Shown one piece after another: positions 33,515-45,196 of a stretch of DNA of 64,000 nt. The stretch is from Xanthobacteraceae bacterium (lineage in GTDB: Bacteria; Pseudomonadota; Alphaproteobacteria; Rhizobiales; Xanthobacteraceae): assembly GCA_019752575.1 (NCBI GenBank), contig JAIELW010000008.1, positions 1 through 64,000 on the forward strand. Reading direction: 5' to 3'. The position numbers and the translations under genes are program-made. Below the pieces are notes generated by a model. The model had not been told where the DNA came from. It was given only the letters and a program-made list of their open reading frames with translations, and searched no databases. The stretch's first letter is position 1. Each line of letters begins with the position of its first letter.

Positions 33515-34222
33515 ATGACGCGGAAGCAGAACGATCTCTCCGTGCTGGAAGAGCGGCTCGGCTACCGCTTTAGGAAGATCGCGCTGCTTGAAGAAGCGCT
33601 GACGCATAACTCGGCGGTCGTCGGCAGATCGCGCAAATCGGATTATCAAAGGCTGGAATTTCTCGGCGACCGGGTGCTCGCGCTCGCGATCGCCGAAATG
33701 CTTTTCCAGACGTTTCCGAACGACTCCGAAGGCGATCTCGCCCGCAAGCACGCGGCGCTCGTTCGCAATGAAGCCTGGGTGGAAATCGCAATCCTGCTCG
33801 GGGTTGGAAATCATCTGTTCCTGGGCTTAAGCGAAGAGAACTCCGAAGGCAGGCATAAGCAGACAATTCTGGGCGATGCGTGCGAAGCGATTTTCGGAGC
33901 GATCTACCTGGACTCCGATTACGCAACGGTATTTGCGATTATCGACCATATGTGGCGCCCGATGATGATGAAGGCCCCGGCGAAGGGCGCGCGCGATGCA
34001 AAGACTATCCTGCAGGAGTGGGCGCAAGCGCGCGGCATGCCGGCTCCCGTCTATCGCGAAGTCGATCGCAGCGGCCCGGCGCACAAGCCGCAGTTCAGGA
34101 TCGTGCTCGAACTTCCGGGAATGATTCCAGTCGAGGGAGTGGGCCCTTCCAAGCGCGATGCCGAGCGCGCGGCGGCATCCGTGATGCTCGCTCGCGAAGG
34201 TTTAGAGGCGGGTAATGACTGA
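33515..34222 (+). CDS. rnc: Ribonuclease III
   Basis: RNase III, 235 residues: signature YQRLEFLGDRVLALAIAE, second metal site GDACEAIFGAIYLD, and C-terminal double-stranded RNA-binding domain (DAKTILQEWAQARG, FRIVLELPG, SKRDAERAAASVML). Processes rRNA precursors and structured mRNAs. ATG 33515 preferred over TTG 33506. Overlaps era by 8 bases. Confidence 0.96.
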   Translation: MTRKQNDLSVLEERLGYRFRKIALLEEALTHNSAVVGRSRKSDYQRLEFLGDRVLALAIAEMLFQTFPNDSEGDLARKHAALVRNEAWVEIAILLGVGNHLFLGLSEENSEGRHKQTILGDACEAIFGAIYLDSDYATVFAIIDHMWRPMMMKAPAKGARDAKTILQEWAQARGMPAPVYREVDRSGPAHKPQFRIVLELPGMIPVEGVGPSKRDAERAAASVMLAREGLEAGND

Positions 34223-35117
34223 GGAAACCCGCGCCGGTTTCGTCGCACTGATCGGCGCGCCGAACGCCGGAAAATCGACGCTGCTGAATTCGCTGGTCGG
34301 CGCGAAAGTTTCGATCGTGACACATAAGGTGCAGACCACGCGCGTGCCTGTGCGCGGCATCGCCATGGCAGGCATGACCCAGATCGTGTTCGTCGATACG
34401 CCCGGTATTTTCGCGCCGAAGCGCAGGCTCGATCGCGCGATGGTCGGCTCGGCTTGGCAGGGCGCGACCGACGCCGATCTCGTGGCGCTTTTGATCGACG
34501 CGCAGCGCGGGCTCGACGGGGAGAACCGCGAGATCATCGGCAAGCTCAAGGAAGTACCGCAGCCGAAAATCCTGATCCTCAACAAGATCGACCTGATCGA
34601 GCGCGAGAAACTGCTCGGCCTGACCGCGGAAGCGAACGAACTCGTGCGCTTCGAGCGCACTTTCATGATCTCCGCCACCAAAGGGGACGGCATCCCGGAT
34701 GTTCGTGATTACTTCGCGAGCACGCTGCCCAAAGGTCCCTGGCTTTACCCGGAAGACGAGATTTCGGATGTGCCGATGCGCCTGATGGCGGCCGAGATCA
34801 CCCGCGAAAAGCTCTACCTTCGGCTGCACGAAGAGCTACCCTATCAATCGACGGTCGAAACCGATTCGTGGCAGGAGCTGAAGGACGGCTCGGTGCGGAT
34901 CGAGCAGACGATTTATGTCGAGCGCGACGGGCAGAAGAAGATGGTGCTCGGGCAGGGCGGGAAGATGGTGAAGTCGATCTCGATGGACGCGCGGAAGGAA
35001 ATCTCCGCCGAGATCGAGAAGAAGGTACACCTCTTTTTACACGTAAAGGTGCGCGAAGGCTGGGGCGACGATCCGGAGCGCTATCGCGGGATCGGACTGG
35101 AGTTCCCGAAGGGATAG
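34215..35117 (+). CDS. era: GTPase Era
   Basis: Era, 300 residues. P-loop GAPNAGKST (14-22), VDTPGIF, and NKIDL; C-terminal KH domain (about 205-285) with GQGGKMVKSISMDARKEISA. Binds 16S rRNA 3' end and monitors 30S maturation, fitting its coupling to rnc. Confidence 0.97.
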   Translation: MTEETRAGFVALIGAPNAGKSTLLNSLVGAKVSIVTHKVQTTRVPVRGIAMAGMTQIVFVDTPGIFAPKRRLDRAMVGSAWQGATDADLVALLIDAQRGLDGENREIIGKLKEVPQPKILILNKIDLIEREKLLGLTAEANELVRFERTFMISATKGDGIPDVRDYFASTLPKGPWLYPEDEISDVPMRLMAAEITREKLYLRLHEELPYQSTVETDSWQELKDGSVRIEQTIYVERDGQKKMVLGQGGKMVKSISMDARKEISAEIEKKVHLFLHVKVREGWGDDPERYRGIGLEFPKG

Positions 35118-35120
35118 GCG

Positions 35121-35846
35121 ATGGAGTGGACCGACGACGGCATTATTCTCGGGCTTCGCCGCCATGGCGAAGGCCACGCCGTCGCGGAACTGATGACCGC
35201 CGCGCATGGCCGCCATCTCGGTCTCGTTTACGGCGGCGGTTCGCGCAAGAAGACGCCTTCGCTTCAGCCCGGCAACAGCGTGCGCGCAGTATGGCGCGCG
35301 CGCCTCGACGAGCAGCTCGGCAATTACACGCTGGAAATTACGCAATCGCGCGCCGACCGCATGATGATGGCGGCACGCGCGAGCTTCGGGTTGCAGACGG
35401 TCGCTGCGCTCTTGCGGCTGCTTCCGGAGCGCGATCCGCATGCCGATCTTTTCGTCATGTGCGAATACATCCTCGACCGCATCGACGAGCCGGAATCGGC
35501 GTCACTGATCGCACGCTTCGAACTGCAATTGCTTGCCGAACTCGGCTTCGGCCTCGACCTGTCATCTTGTGCCGCTACCGGTGCGACCGGCGACCTCATC
35601 TACGTCTCGCCGAAATCCGGACGGGCAGTCAGCCGCGCCGGCGGCGAGGAGTGGCGCGAGCGTCTTTTGCCGCTGCCGTCTTTTCTCCGCGAAGCCGCGG
35701 TAAGCGTCAGCCCCGCCGATATCGCCGCAGCCTTCACGCTGACGGGCCACTTTCTGACCGTCCATGTGCTGGAGCCGCGCCGTCTGGAGCTTCCCGAGGC
35801 AAGAAGCTCGCTGATCGCGGCGGCGAGGCGTATGCGGGCGGCCTGA
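35121..35846 (+). CDS. recO: DNA repair protein RecO
   Basis: RecO, 241 residues: OB-fold N-terminus (DDGIILGLRRHGEGHAVAEL, GRHLGLVYGGGSRK), helical middle and the Cys/Ala region DLSSCAATGATGDLIYVSPKS. Loads RecA with RecR in gap repair. 3 bases after era. Confidence 0.95.
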   Translation: MEWTDDGIILGLRRHGEGHAVAELMTAAHGRHLGLVYGGGSRKKTPSLQPGNSVRAVWRARLDEQLGNYTLEITQSRADRMMMAARASFGLQTVAALLRLLPERDPHADLFVMCEYILDRIDEPESASLIARFELQLLAELGFGLDLSSCAATGATGDLIYVSPKSGRAVSRAGGEEWRERLLPLPSFLREAAVSVSPADIAAAFTLTGHFLTVHVLEPRRLELPEARSSLIAAARRMRAA

Positions 35847-35885
35847 ACAGTTGAACAGCCCGCCGTGACTGAGTACCGCTAGATC

Positions 35886-38140
<2,255 letters not shown>

Positions 38141-38144
<4 letters not shown>

Positions 38145-39340
38145 TTCTTCTTGAGCAATTGCTTGTAAAGCTCGGCCGCGTGACCCAGAGCCTGCGGGAA
38201 GACCGACTCGTTTTCTTCGAGGATCACGACATCGGCATTCGCGATCGGAGCGATGTCGGCGGCGGTCATCCTGCCTTTTAGCGGCCTGTAGTCCGGCCCG
38301 CCGCGCAGGCCGCGGTAGAGGTAATTGTATCCCTTCATGCCATGCAGGCACGCGGATTTCGCGAGCGTTTCCGAAAGCGCGTGGATGAAGCTGCCGCCGA
38401 CTACGGCGACGTCTAGTTTCGCTTCCGGTCCGCACTGGCGCGGCTCGTAGCGCACGACCGGCACTTTATATCTGGGTTGCGGAAGCAGGATATTCAGAAG
38501 ATCGAGCAGGTCGCGATCTTCGCCAGTTGCGTTATCGGAAACGGTATAGCTCCATTTTAGCGCCGCGATCGGAGGCGCTTTGCGCTGGCGGTTGATTTCC
38601 GCGATCACTGCATTTGCCGCGTATGCCACGGCGAGCCGGTTCCAGTGCACGCCGCCCTGGGGGAACATGCCGAATTCGTATTTGCCTTTCATCGAATGCG
38701 TCAGCGTTGCGGTGTCGACGAAATTGACACCGGCCTGCTTCAGCATCGCGGCGAAGGCCGGCACCTTGCCGTCACGGTCGCGCTTCGCGCTCGCGCAGGA
38801 GAAACGATTGACGAAGGCTTCCGGGAAATGCGCGGCTTTCGATGGTGTGATCAGATAAATAAAAGCGTGGCCGCGCGACTGGATGAAATCCTGCAGCTCC
38901 TTGAGCTGCGAGGCCCAGAGGCGGGCGGGCGCCTCCATTTTCGCCAGATCGCGCGCGCAATATTCGTCTAGATAAGCCTTCTCGATCAGGTGTCCGTCCT
39001 CGCCGCGTAGAACTCCCGGCGCACCGAATTGCCCAAACAGCTTGTAGCGGATCTGGTTGTTCACGCGAACGAATATGCGGCGCAGTGGAATCGATTGCGT
39101 CACCTCGTAGGCAATGGCGTGCTGGTTGTCACCGCTCGCAAAAGCCTGCCACGACCATTGAAATGGCTTCGGCGGATCGATCACGCCGCGCAGCGTGCGC
39201 CCGATGCGGATTTCCAGTTTCGGCGCATAGCTGCGTGCGAACAGATTCCACGCGGTTGCGGCCGGCAACGCGAGAAGAGCAGCCATCGCGAGCGCGAAGA
39301 GCTGCGAGCGGGTCAGCGATGGTAGGCGGAACATCGTCAT
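38141..39340 (-). CDS. AlgX/AlgJ-like SGNH acetyltransferase, membrane-anchored
   Basis: A 399-residue protein with an N-terminal signal or anchor helix ([20 protein letters not shown]) and an SGNH-hydrolase-like domain of the AlgX/AlgJ O-acetyltransferase group. The catalytic elements are DxVH-like [12 protein letters not shown] and the GxSF nucleophile [10 protein letters not shown]. It probably accepts acetyl groups delivered by the MBOAT protein at 39343 and puts them on a periplasmic polysaccharide. The two genes are 2 bases apart. No alginate or other polymer genes are nearby, so the polymer is unknown. Confidence 0.8.
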
Positions 39341-39342
39341 CG

Positions 39343-40761
39343 CTAGAACCGGAAATAAATGAACGGAGTGAAGGGAACGGCAAAGGCGCGTGCGACCGCG
39401 ATCACATAGAGTACCATCAACGCTGCAACCGCGACGCGATGGAGATGCACATTTCGCTCATATACGCGGGTAAGCGGCGCATAGAGCGGCGTTGCCGGTA
39501 GCAGCGAGAGGAAAGTGCCAACCAGCACTGCAAGCGGCAGCTCAGGCGGAATGTCGAGTGAGGACGCGGCGCGGGCAAAATCGAACATCGCCGTCAAATA
39601 TTGTGCGATATGTTCCGCCGAGGTCGCGCGGAAGATCACCCAGCCGATCATCACGATGAACAACGTGACGGCAGTCGAAATGATCGCGCCCGAGCGCTCG
39701 AGCCAGCGGATCAGGAACATGCGGTCGAGCGTCAGGAACAAGCCGTTGTAAGCGCCCCACAACACGAAATTCCAACTCGCGCCGTGCCAGATGCCGGAGA
39801 GCAAAAAGCAGATCCAGAGATTGAGATAAGTCTGTGCCGCCGAGCCGCGATTGCCGCCCAAGGGTTTGTAGAGATAGTCGCGGATCCAGGTCGTTAGCGA
39901 GATGTGCCAGCGCCGCCAGAAATCGGTGAGCGAGCGGGCGGTATAGGGCATGTTGAAGTTTTCGCGTAAGCGAAAGCCGAGCATGCGTGCGAGGCCGATT
40001 GCCATGTCGGAATAGGCGGAGAAGTCGAAGTAAATCTGGAGCGTGAAGCAGATGACGCCGAGCCAGGCTTGCCCCGCGCCGAGTGTTACGGCGTTTGCGC
40101 CGAAAGCCGTATCCGCGAACGCGCCGCAGGTGTCGGCGATCAGGAGCTTCTTTGCGATACCGCGGGTGAAGCGAAGAAAACCTTCCCACGCGTCGTTCCA
40201 CGTGACGGTGTCCGGTTTCGCGATTTGATCCTGCATCTCGTGATATTTGAGGATGGGACCCGCGAGCAGTTTCGGAAACATGAAGACGAAGAGGCAGTAA
40301 TCCGAAAAGCTCCGCGCCGGCTTCGACGTGCCGCGATAAGTGTCGACGAGATAGCTGATCTTCTCGAACACGACGAAGGAAACACCGATCGGCAGCGCGA
40401 TTTTCAAGAGCGGCAGTTGCGAACCTGCAAACGGTGCAAGCAGGGTGTTGAAGTTCGCGATCAGAAAATCGGTGTATTTGTAGAAGACGAGGATGCCGAG
40501 GTTGCTCGCGATTCCGAGCGCGAGCCAGAACCCGCGGGCTTCGTCGCGTTTGCTCTGCGCGATGCGCTTCGAAAGTACGTGGTCGAGCAGGGAGGAAGCG
40601 AGGACGACCGGAACGAAAAGCGGTTCGCCCCAGGTGTAGAAGGCGACACTGCCGAGGATCAGCGCCCATTTCTTCGTGGCCGCGCGATCGTTGAACCAGA
40701 GATAAAGGGCGTAGAACGCGGGAAACGCGAACAGCGCGAAAAACGGCTCGTAAAAAAGCAT
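39343..40761 (-). CDS. MBOAT family O-acyltransferase (AlgI-like)
   Basis: A 472-residue polytopic membrane-bound O-acyltransferase. Family motifs: YTWGEPLFVPVVLASSLLDH, FPKLLAGPILKYHEM, DFSAYSDMAIGLARMLGF, NFNMPYTARSLTDFWRRWHI with WIRDYLYKPLGGN, and the catalytic His in GIWHGASWNFVLWGAYNGLF. It moves acyl groups from cytoplasmic donors across the membrane to the SGNH partner at 38141. This AlgI/AlgX-type pair is the core of exopolysaccharide or wall-polymer O-acetylation. Confidence 0.93.
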   Translation of the reverse strand: MLFYEPFFALFAFPAFYALYLWFNDRAATKKWALILGSVAFYTWGEPLFVPVVLASSLLDHVLSKRIAQSKRDEARGFWLALGIASNLGILVFYKYTDFLIANFNTLLAPFAGSQLPLLKIALPIGVSFVVFEKISYLVDTYRGTSKPARSFSDYCLFVFMFPKLLAGPILKYHEMQDQIAKPDTVTWNDAWEGFLRFTRGIAKKLLIADTCGAFADTAFGANAVTLGAGQAWLGVICFTLQIYFDFSAYSDMAIGLARMLGFRLRENFNMPYTARSLTDFWRRWHISLTTWIRDYLYKPLGGNRGSAAQTYLNLWICFLLSGIWHGASWNFVLWGAYNGLFLTLDRMFLIRWLERSGAIISTAVTLFIVMIGWVIFRATSAEHIAQYLTAMFDFARAASSLDIPPELPLAVLVGTFLSLLPATPLYAPLTRVYERNVHLHRVAVAALMVLYVIAVARAFAVPFTPFIYFRF

Positions 40762-40833
40762 GGATCTTGCGCCGCGCCCCTCGATTTCTTGCGGGGATGC
40801 TTAGCGGAAGGGGCCGCGCGCGTCCACGCCCTG

Positions 40834-41748
40834 CTAGGCCGTTCTCGGCTGCCCGCGTTTTGCGCCAAACAGCATTGCACCTAGCTGCAACAGGCCGGCC
40901 ACCACGGCGATCGTGCCCGCGGCCCCGAAGGATATCTCGTAGCCGAACGCGAGCGGCAGCAGCACCGCGATCGCATAGCCGAAGATGCCGCTTGCAAGCG
41001 CAAACAAGAGCGACAACCACACCTGCGTCTTCAGATCGTCCGTTAGCATGCGCGCGGTAGCGGGAGGGCATACCATCATAGCAACCAGTAAGATCACGCC
41101 AACCGCGGAGAGCGAGACGACGGCGGCAAGCGCCGCGAGCGAGACGACGATACCGCCGATCAGTTGCGGCGGGATACCGACGGTGCGGGCGAAATCCGGA
41201 TCGAAACTGACGACGCGAAGTTCCTTGAACAGAACCACGACAAAGAGCGCGACGACCGCTAGCCCGAAAGCGAGGCGGCCCAGTTGCGGCGGCAGGCTTG
41301 CGAGCGCGTTCAGATCGAACAGACTCGCGAGCGACGTTGCCGCCGGCCAGATCGCGGTTTCGATATTGCCAAAGAGAATGTGATGCACGTCGAAACTCGT
41401 GCGCGCGACGCCGCTCTGTTCGAGCAACAGCACGCCGAGCGCGAACATTACGGTAAAAACCGAACCGAGCGCGGCGGAGGGCTCGACGCGCGCGACGCGC
41501 CGGAGGAACTCGACCAGCATTGCGGAGAACAGCGCGGCTGCGAATGCACCGGCGAGCATGACCCAGGTCGCGGTAGTCCCGGCGAGCACGAACGCGATCA
41601 CGATGCCGGGCAGCACGACATGGCCCATCGCGTCGCCGAGCATGCTCTGGCGCGTGAGCACGAGAAAGTTGCCGATCAGCGTGCAGACGAGGGCTGCCAG
41701 CGTGCCGACGAGAAGTGCGGGAAGATCGATCTGCAGAAAGGAAATCAT
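40834..41748 (-). CDS. Mn/Zn ABC transporter permease 2
   Basis: A 304-residue ABC-3 family permease with about eight helices: LVGTLAALVCTLIGNFLVLT, SMLGDAMGHVVLPGIVIAFV, SFDVHHILFGNIETA and GVILLVAMMVCPPATARMLT. It overlaps the preceding permease by 4 bases and probably pairs with it as a heterodimer. Start ATG 41748. Confidence 0.92.
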   Translation of the reverse strand: MISFLQIDLPALLVGTLAALVCTLIGNFLVLTRQSMLGDAMGHVVLPGIVIAFVLAGTTATWVMLAGAFAAALFSAMLVEFLRRVARVEPSAALGSVFTVMFALGVLLLEQSGVARTSFDVHHILFGNIETAIWPAATSLASLFDLNALASLPPQLGRLAFGLAVVALFVVVLFKELRVVSFDPDFARTVGIPPQLIGGIVVSLAALAAVVSLSAVGVILLVAMMVCPPATARMLTDDLKTQVWLSLLFALASGIFGYAIAVLLPLAFGYEISFGAAGTIAVVAGLLQLGAMLFGAKRGQPRTA

Positions 41749-42665
41749 GGTGTTGCCCGCACACGGCGCGCGCCGATGCCGCGAACGACGATACCCCGCG
41801 CCGCGCCGAAGAACACGCTGAGCAAAAGGATCGAGAATGCCACCAGCACAATTACGGCTCCCGTCGGCGTGTCGGGACTGATCGCGGAGATCGCGGCGCC
41901 GAAATAAGCCGAGAAAGCGCCGATCGCAGCGGAAATCATCGTCATACGGCCGGTGTGGTCGGTCCAGAAACGCGCGGCGGCTGGCGGCGTGATCAGGAGC
42001 GCTACGATCAATATGAGGCCTACGACACGCAGCCCGATCACGACTACAGCAAGCACCAGCGCGAGTATTGCGAAATCGAGGAGCCGTACCGGGAAGCCGT
42101 GCGCACGGGCGTAATCGGCGTCGAAGGAAATCAGCGTCAATTCCTTGAACAGTGCCGCGACGATGGCGGCGACAATAAGCGAGAAAACCGCGAGCGTGAT
42201 CGCTTCCTCGCGAAGCATTCCCGCGGTTGCACCGAGCAGATAAATGTCGAGCCCCGCCTGACCTCCGGTTTTCAAGGTCTGGATGACAGTCAGCAGAACG
42301 ATCCCGAGCGCGAAGAAGGTCGCGAGTACCGAAGCGATGGCGGTGTCCTCGGTAAGCCGGGTGCGGTTGGCGACCCACTGAATGGAAAGTGCCGCGAGGA
42401 TCGCGGTGATCGCAGCTCCCGTGAGCAGGAAAGGTAAACTACGCCCGGAAAATCCGAGCGCAACCGCTGTGATGAACCCAAGCGCAACGCCCGGCAGTGT
42501 CGCGTGCGCGACCGCGTCGGCAATCAGCGCACGGCGGCGGAGCATGGCGAAAACGCCGACAATGCCGGTCGCAGCGCCCAGCGCCGCCGCGCCTAGCATG
42601 ACGACAATCGTATTGTAGCCAGCCTGCAGCAGGAGAACGGCGGCAAGCGGGTACACATCCTTCAT
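41745..42665 (-). CDS. Mn/Zn ABC transporter permease 1
   Basis: A 306-residue ABC-3 permease: ATGIVGVFAMLRRRALIADA, VAHATLPGVALGFI, GLDIYLLGATAGML and VGLILIVALLITPPAAARFW. Overlaps the ATPase stop and the next permease start. Two different permease genes in one operon are typical of MntBD/SitCD-type importers. Confidence 0.92.
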   Translation of the reverse strand: MKDVYPLAAVLLLQAGYNTIVVMLGAAALGAATGIVGVFAMLRRRALIADAVAHATLPGVALGFITAVALGFSGRSLPFLLTGAAITAILAALSIQWVANRTRLTEDTAIASVLATFFALGIVLLTVIQTLKTGGQAGLDIYLLGATAGMLREEAITLAVFSLIVAAIVAALFKELTLISFDADYARAHGFPVRLLDFAILALVLAVVVIGLRVVGLILIVALLITPPAAARFWTDHTGRMTMISAAIGAFSAYFGAAISAISPDTPTGAVIVLVAFSILLLSVFFGAARGIVVRGIGARRVRATP

Positions 42666-43396
42666 TGTCCCGGATTCAACGAAAGCGGCACGCCGTAGGT
42701 GCGGGCGATGTTATCGGGCGTGAAGGTGGTTGCGACCGGCCCGCTCGCGATCAACTCGCGATTGAGCAGCACGACATGATCGAAGATTTCCTTAACGCTC
42801 GAAAGATCGTGATGCACGCAGACCACGAGTGCGCCGGCGTCGCGCAGACTGCGGAACACCTCGGTCATAACGCCTTCGGTTACGGCATCGACGCCCGCGA
42901 AAGGCTCATCGAGCAGGAAAAGTTTTGCTTGCTGCGCAAGCGCTCGGGCAAGAAATACGCGCTGCTGCTGACCGCCCGAAAGCGCGCCGATCTGCCGGTC
43001 CGCGAATTCGCTCAAGCGGACCATGTCGAGATAGTTATGCGCGCTTACGCGGTCGGCAGAACGCACAGGCTTCAGCCAGCCGATGCGTCGATAGAGCCCC
43101 ATCGCGACCACATCCGCGGCGGTTGCCGGAAAATCCCAATCGACGCTCGCGCGCTGCGGCACATAAGCGAGCAGGTCGCGCTGATCCGAAACAGACCTGC
43201 CGAAAATTTCCGCCGTGCCGCGCGCTTTCGGCACGAGGCCCAGCACCGCTTTCAGGAGCGTGGATTTGCCGGCGCCATTCGGGCCGACGATTGCGACGAG
43301 ACCGCGTTCCGGCGCGTCCCAGCTAAAGCCCGAAAGCGCCGTGCGCCCGCCATACTGGACGGAGAGGTCGCGTACCGAGAGCGGCGGAATCGACAT
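42662..43396 (-). CDS. Mn/Zn ABC transporter ATPase
   Basis: A 244-residue ATP-binding subunit: Walker A GPNGAGKST, Q-loop VPQRASVDWDFPATAADVVA, signature LSGGQQQRVFLARAL, Walker B LFLLDEPFAGVD, H-loop VHHDLSSV. The CVPQR-like Q-loop with DWDFP is typical of manganese and zinc importers. ATG 43396 chosen; codons to 43501 are not conserved. Confidence 0.93.
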   Translation of the reverse strand: MSIPPLSVRDLSVQYGGRTALSGFSWDAPERGLVAIVGPNGAGKSTLLKAVLGLVPKARGTAEIFGRSVSDQRDLLAYVPQRASVDWDFPATAADVVAMGLYRRIGWLKPVRSADRVSAHNYLDMVRLSEFADRQIGALSGGQQQRVFLARALAQQAKLFLLDEPFAGVDAVTEGVMTEVFRSLRDAGALVVCVHHDLSSVKEIFDHVVLLNRELIASGPVATTFTPDNIARTYGVPLSLNPGQ

Positions 43397-43439
43397 GCTG
43401 TCCGACGATACGCGGTCGGATGGGAAGGGTGCCAGCACT

Positions 43440-44402
43440 TCAGCTTCCGGCTTTAAGTTTGCCGTTGAGCCCGCGTGGCGGCGTCTGTCCGCCAAGCGCA
43501 CGCGAAATCGTCGTCACATTGTGGTCGAGCATGCCGACCAGTGTGCCTTCGTAAGTGCCGGGCGCGCCGAGCGCATCGGAGAACAACTCGCCGCCGACCT
43601 CGATCTTGTGGCCGCGGGCGCGGGCGCCCTCGACCAGTGCACGGACGTTGCGCTCCGGCACCGAGCTTTCGACGAAAACGGCGCGGATTTTCTTGGTGAC
43701 GATAAGCGTGACCAATTCCTCGATGCGCTTCAGGCCGGCTTCGCTCTCGGTCGACATGCCCTGGATGCCTTCGACCTCGAAGCCGTAGGCGCGGCCGAAA
43801 TAACTGAAGGCGTCATGCGCGGTGATGAGCACGCGCGAGGATTCCGGAACGGTTTTCAGAATCTTCTGCGCATATTCGTCGAGCCTCATTATTTCCGAGA
43901 CATAGGCTTTCGCACCGGTTTCGTAGGTTGCCTTGCCCGCGGGATCGCGCGCAATCAGAACATCGCGCACCGTTTCGACCACGATGGCCCAAAGCTTCGG
44001 ATCCATCCAGACGTGCGGGTCTTTGCGGTCCTTGTATTCGTCGTCCGCAAGCAACTGCGCGGCGGGAATTTTTTCGGCGGCGAACAGCACCGGCTTGGAA
44101 CGGGCGAGGCTTTTCAGCGTCTCGTCGAGCTGTGCCTCGAGATGCAGGCCGTTTGCGACGACGAGATCGGCGGCCGAGAGCCGCGCAATGTCGGCGCGCG
44201 TGGGACGATAGGTGTGCGGATCGACGCCTTCGCCGAGCAGGCTCGTCACCTCGACCCGGATGCCGCCGACGGCGCGCACGGTATCCGCGAGCATCGAGAC
44301 GGTGGCGACGATCTTGAGAGGTTTCTGCTGGGCCTGCGCGATCTCTGTGGGCGAGGCCAGCAGGAAGGCGGCAGCGACGATTGTTGAAAGGGCTCGGAAC
44401 AC
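43440..44402 (-). CDS. Mn/Zn ABC transporter solute-binding protein
   Basis: A 320-residue cluster A-I metal-binding protein: signal peptide to AQAQ, metal ligands His63 (GVDPHTYRP), His130 (DPHVWMDP), Glu in GMSTESEAG and Asp in GELFSDALG. The absence of a His-rich loop and the H-H-E-D set fit manganese better than zinc, but zinc cannot be excluded. Start is GTG 44402 behind AAGGAAG. First gene of a four-gene operon with the ATPase and two permeases. Confidence 0.9.
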   Translation of the reverse strand: MFRALSTIVAAAFLLASPTEIAQAQQKPLKIVATVSMLADTVRAVGGIRVEVTSLLGEGVDPHTYRPTRADIARLSAADLVVANGLHLEAQLDETLKSLARSKPVLFAAEKIPAAQLLADDEYKDRKDPHVWMDPKLWAIVVETVRDVLIARDPAGKATYETGAKAYVSEIMRLDEYAQKILKTVPESSRVLITAHDAFSYFGRAYGFEVEGIQGMSTESEAGLKRIEELVTLIVTKKIRAVFVESSVPERNVRALVEGARARGHKIEVGGELFSDALGAPGTYEGTLVGMLDHNVTTISRALGGQTPPRGLNGKLKAGS

Positions 44403-44417
44403 TGCGGCTTCCTTTGC

Positions 44418-44438
44418 TGCAAATGCGAATGACTTGCA
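44418..44438 (-). promoter_or_regulatory. Candidate Fur-family (Mur/Zur-like) operator
   Basis: Imperfect 21-bp palindrome with arms TGCAA...TTGCA, 16 to 36 bases upstream of the metal-binding-protein start. Size, arms and position fit a Fur-family metal repressor site. A match to a Mur or Zur matrix would confirm it. Confidence 0.45.
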
Positions 44439-44569
44439 ACAAAGTGCCCGCTCAGGCTATGAAAGTCAAGCTTCCTGCGAGTCGTTCGCAAGAGTGACCG
44501 TTCCCAAAACTAAAGCCGGCGCTCGCTAAGCGTCGGCTCCTTTTCTATTTTGATTGCCGCGTACTGCGC

Positions 44570-45178
44570 TTACGAGCCGTAGTGGATCGTGCAGCCGTAG
44601 GCTCTTGTCGAAGGGTTCGGCACCGCCTTGTTCGCGGCGAGTGCGGCAAGCGTCTCGCGCACATAGTTCACGGCTTTTGGCAGCGTATCCGCGCGATAGG
44701 ACGGAATGCTGTCAATACCGCCCTTGTAGACGAGCGTTCCCTTCGCATCGATCACGTACATATGCGGCGTGGTCTGCGCGCCATAGAGCGTGCCGATCTT
44801 GCCGTCCGGATCGAGAACGACATTGGTCGGCACGGCGTTGCGGTCGGCGTTCACTTTGATCGCTGCCGCGCCATCAAGATGGCCCTGCCGGCCGGGCGGC
44901 GAGGAGATGATCTGCAGCCATACGATGCCCTGCGCGGTCGCATCCTTCTGCGTCCCCTGCATGTTGTTCGCGCCATAATGCATCTTCACGTAGGGGCAGT
45001 CGTGATTGGTCCATTCGAGCACCACGATCTTGCCGCGCAGCGATTTCAGATCGAGCGTCTTGCCGTCGGCGGTGCGGGCGGTGAAGTTCGGCGCTTACTT
45101 GCCGATGTCGGGTGAAGCGGCGACGGGAAGTGCGAGCGTGGTAGCGAGCGCTGCGGTGGCGATCAGTTTCTTGATCAT
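44570..45178 (-). pseudogene. Redoxin/thioredoxin-family exported protein, broken by in-frame TAA
   Basis: Reading from ATG 45178 gives a signal peptide (MIKKLIATAALATTLALPVA) and DIGK, then TAA at 45095-45097, then without any frameshift APNFTARTADGKTLDLKSLR, WTNHDCPYVKMHYGA and a complete redoxin domain ending PSTRAYGCTIHYGS. Without the stop it would be a normal AhpC/TSA-like protein of about 200 residues. The TAA may have been a Ser (TCA) or Lys codon. It is 18 bases downstream of the DsbD-like gene in the same operon. The rest from 45025 is open, so loss is recent or a sequence error. Confidence 0.85.
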
Positions 45179-45196
45179 TTGCATTCTCCCTATCTT

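Noticed and set aside
45095-45097. TAA in the redoxin gene considered as programmed recoding
   Set aside because: TAA is not used for selenocysteine or pyrrolysine; no downstream recoding signal is visible. Nonsense mutation or error is simpler.
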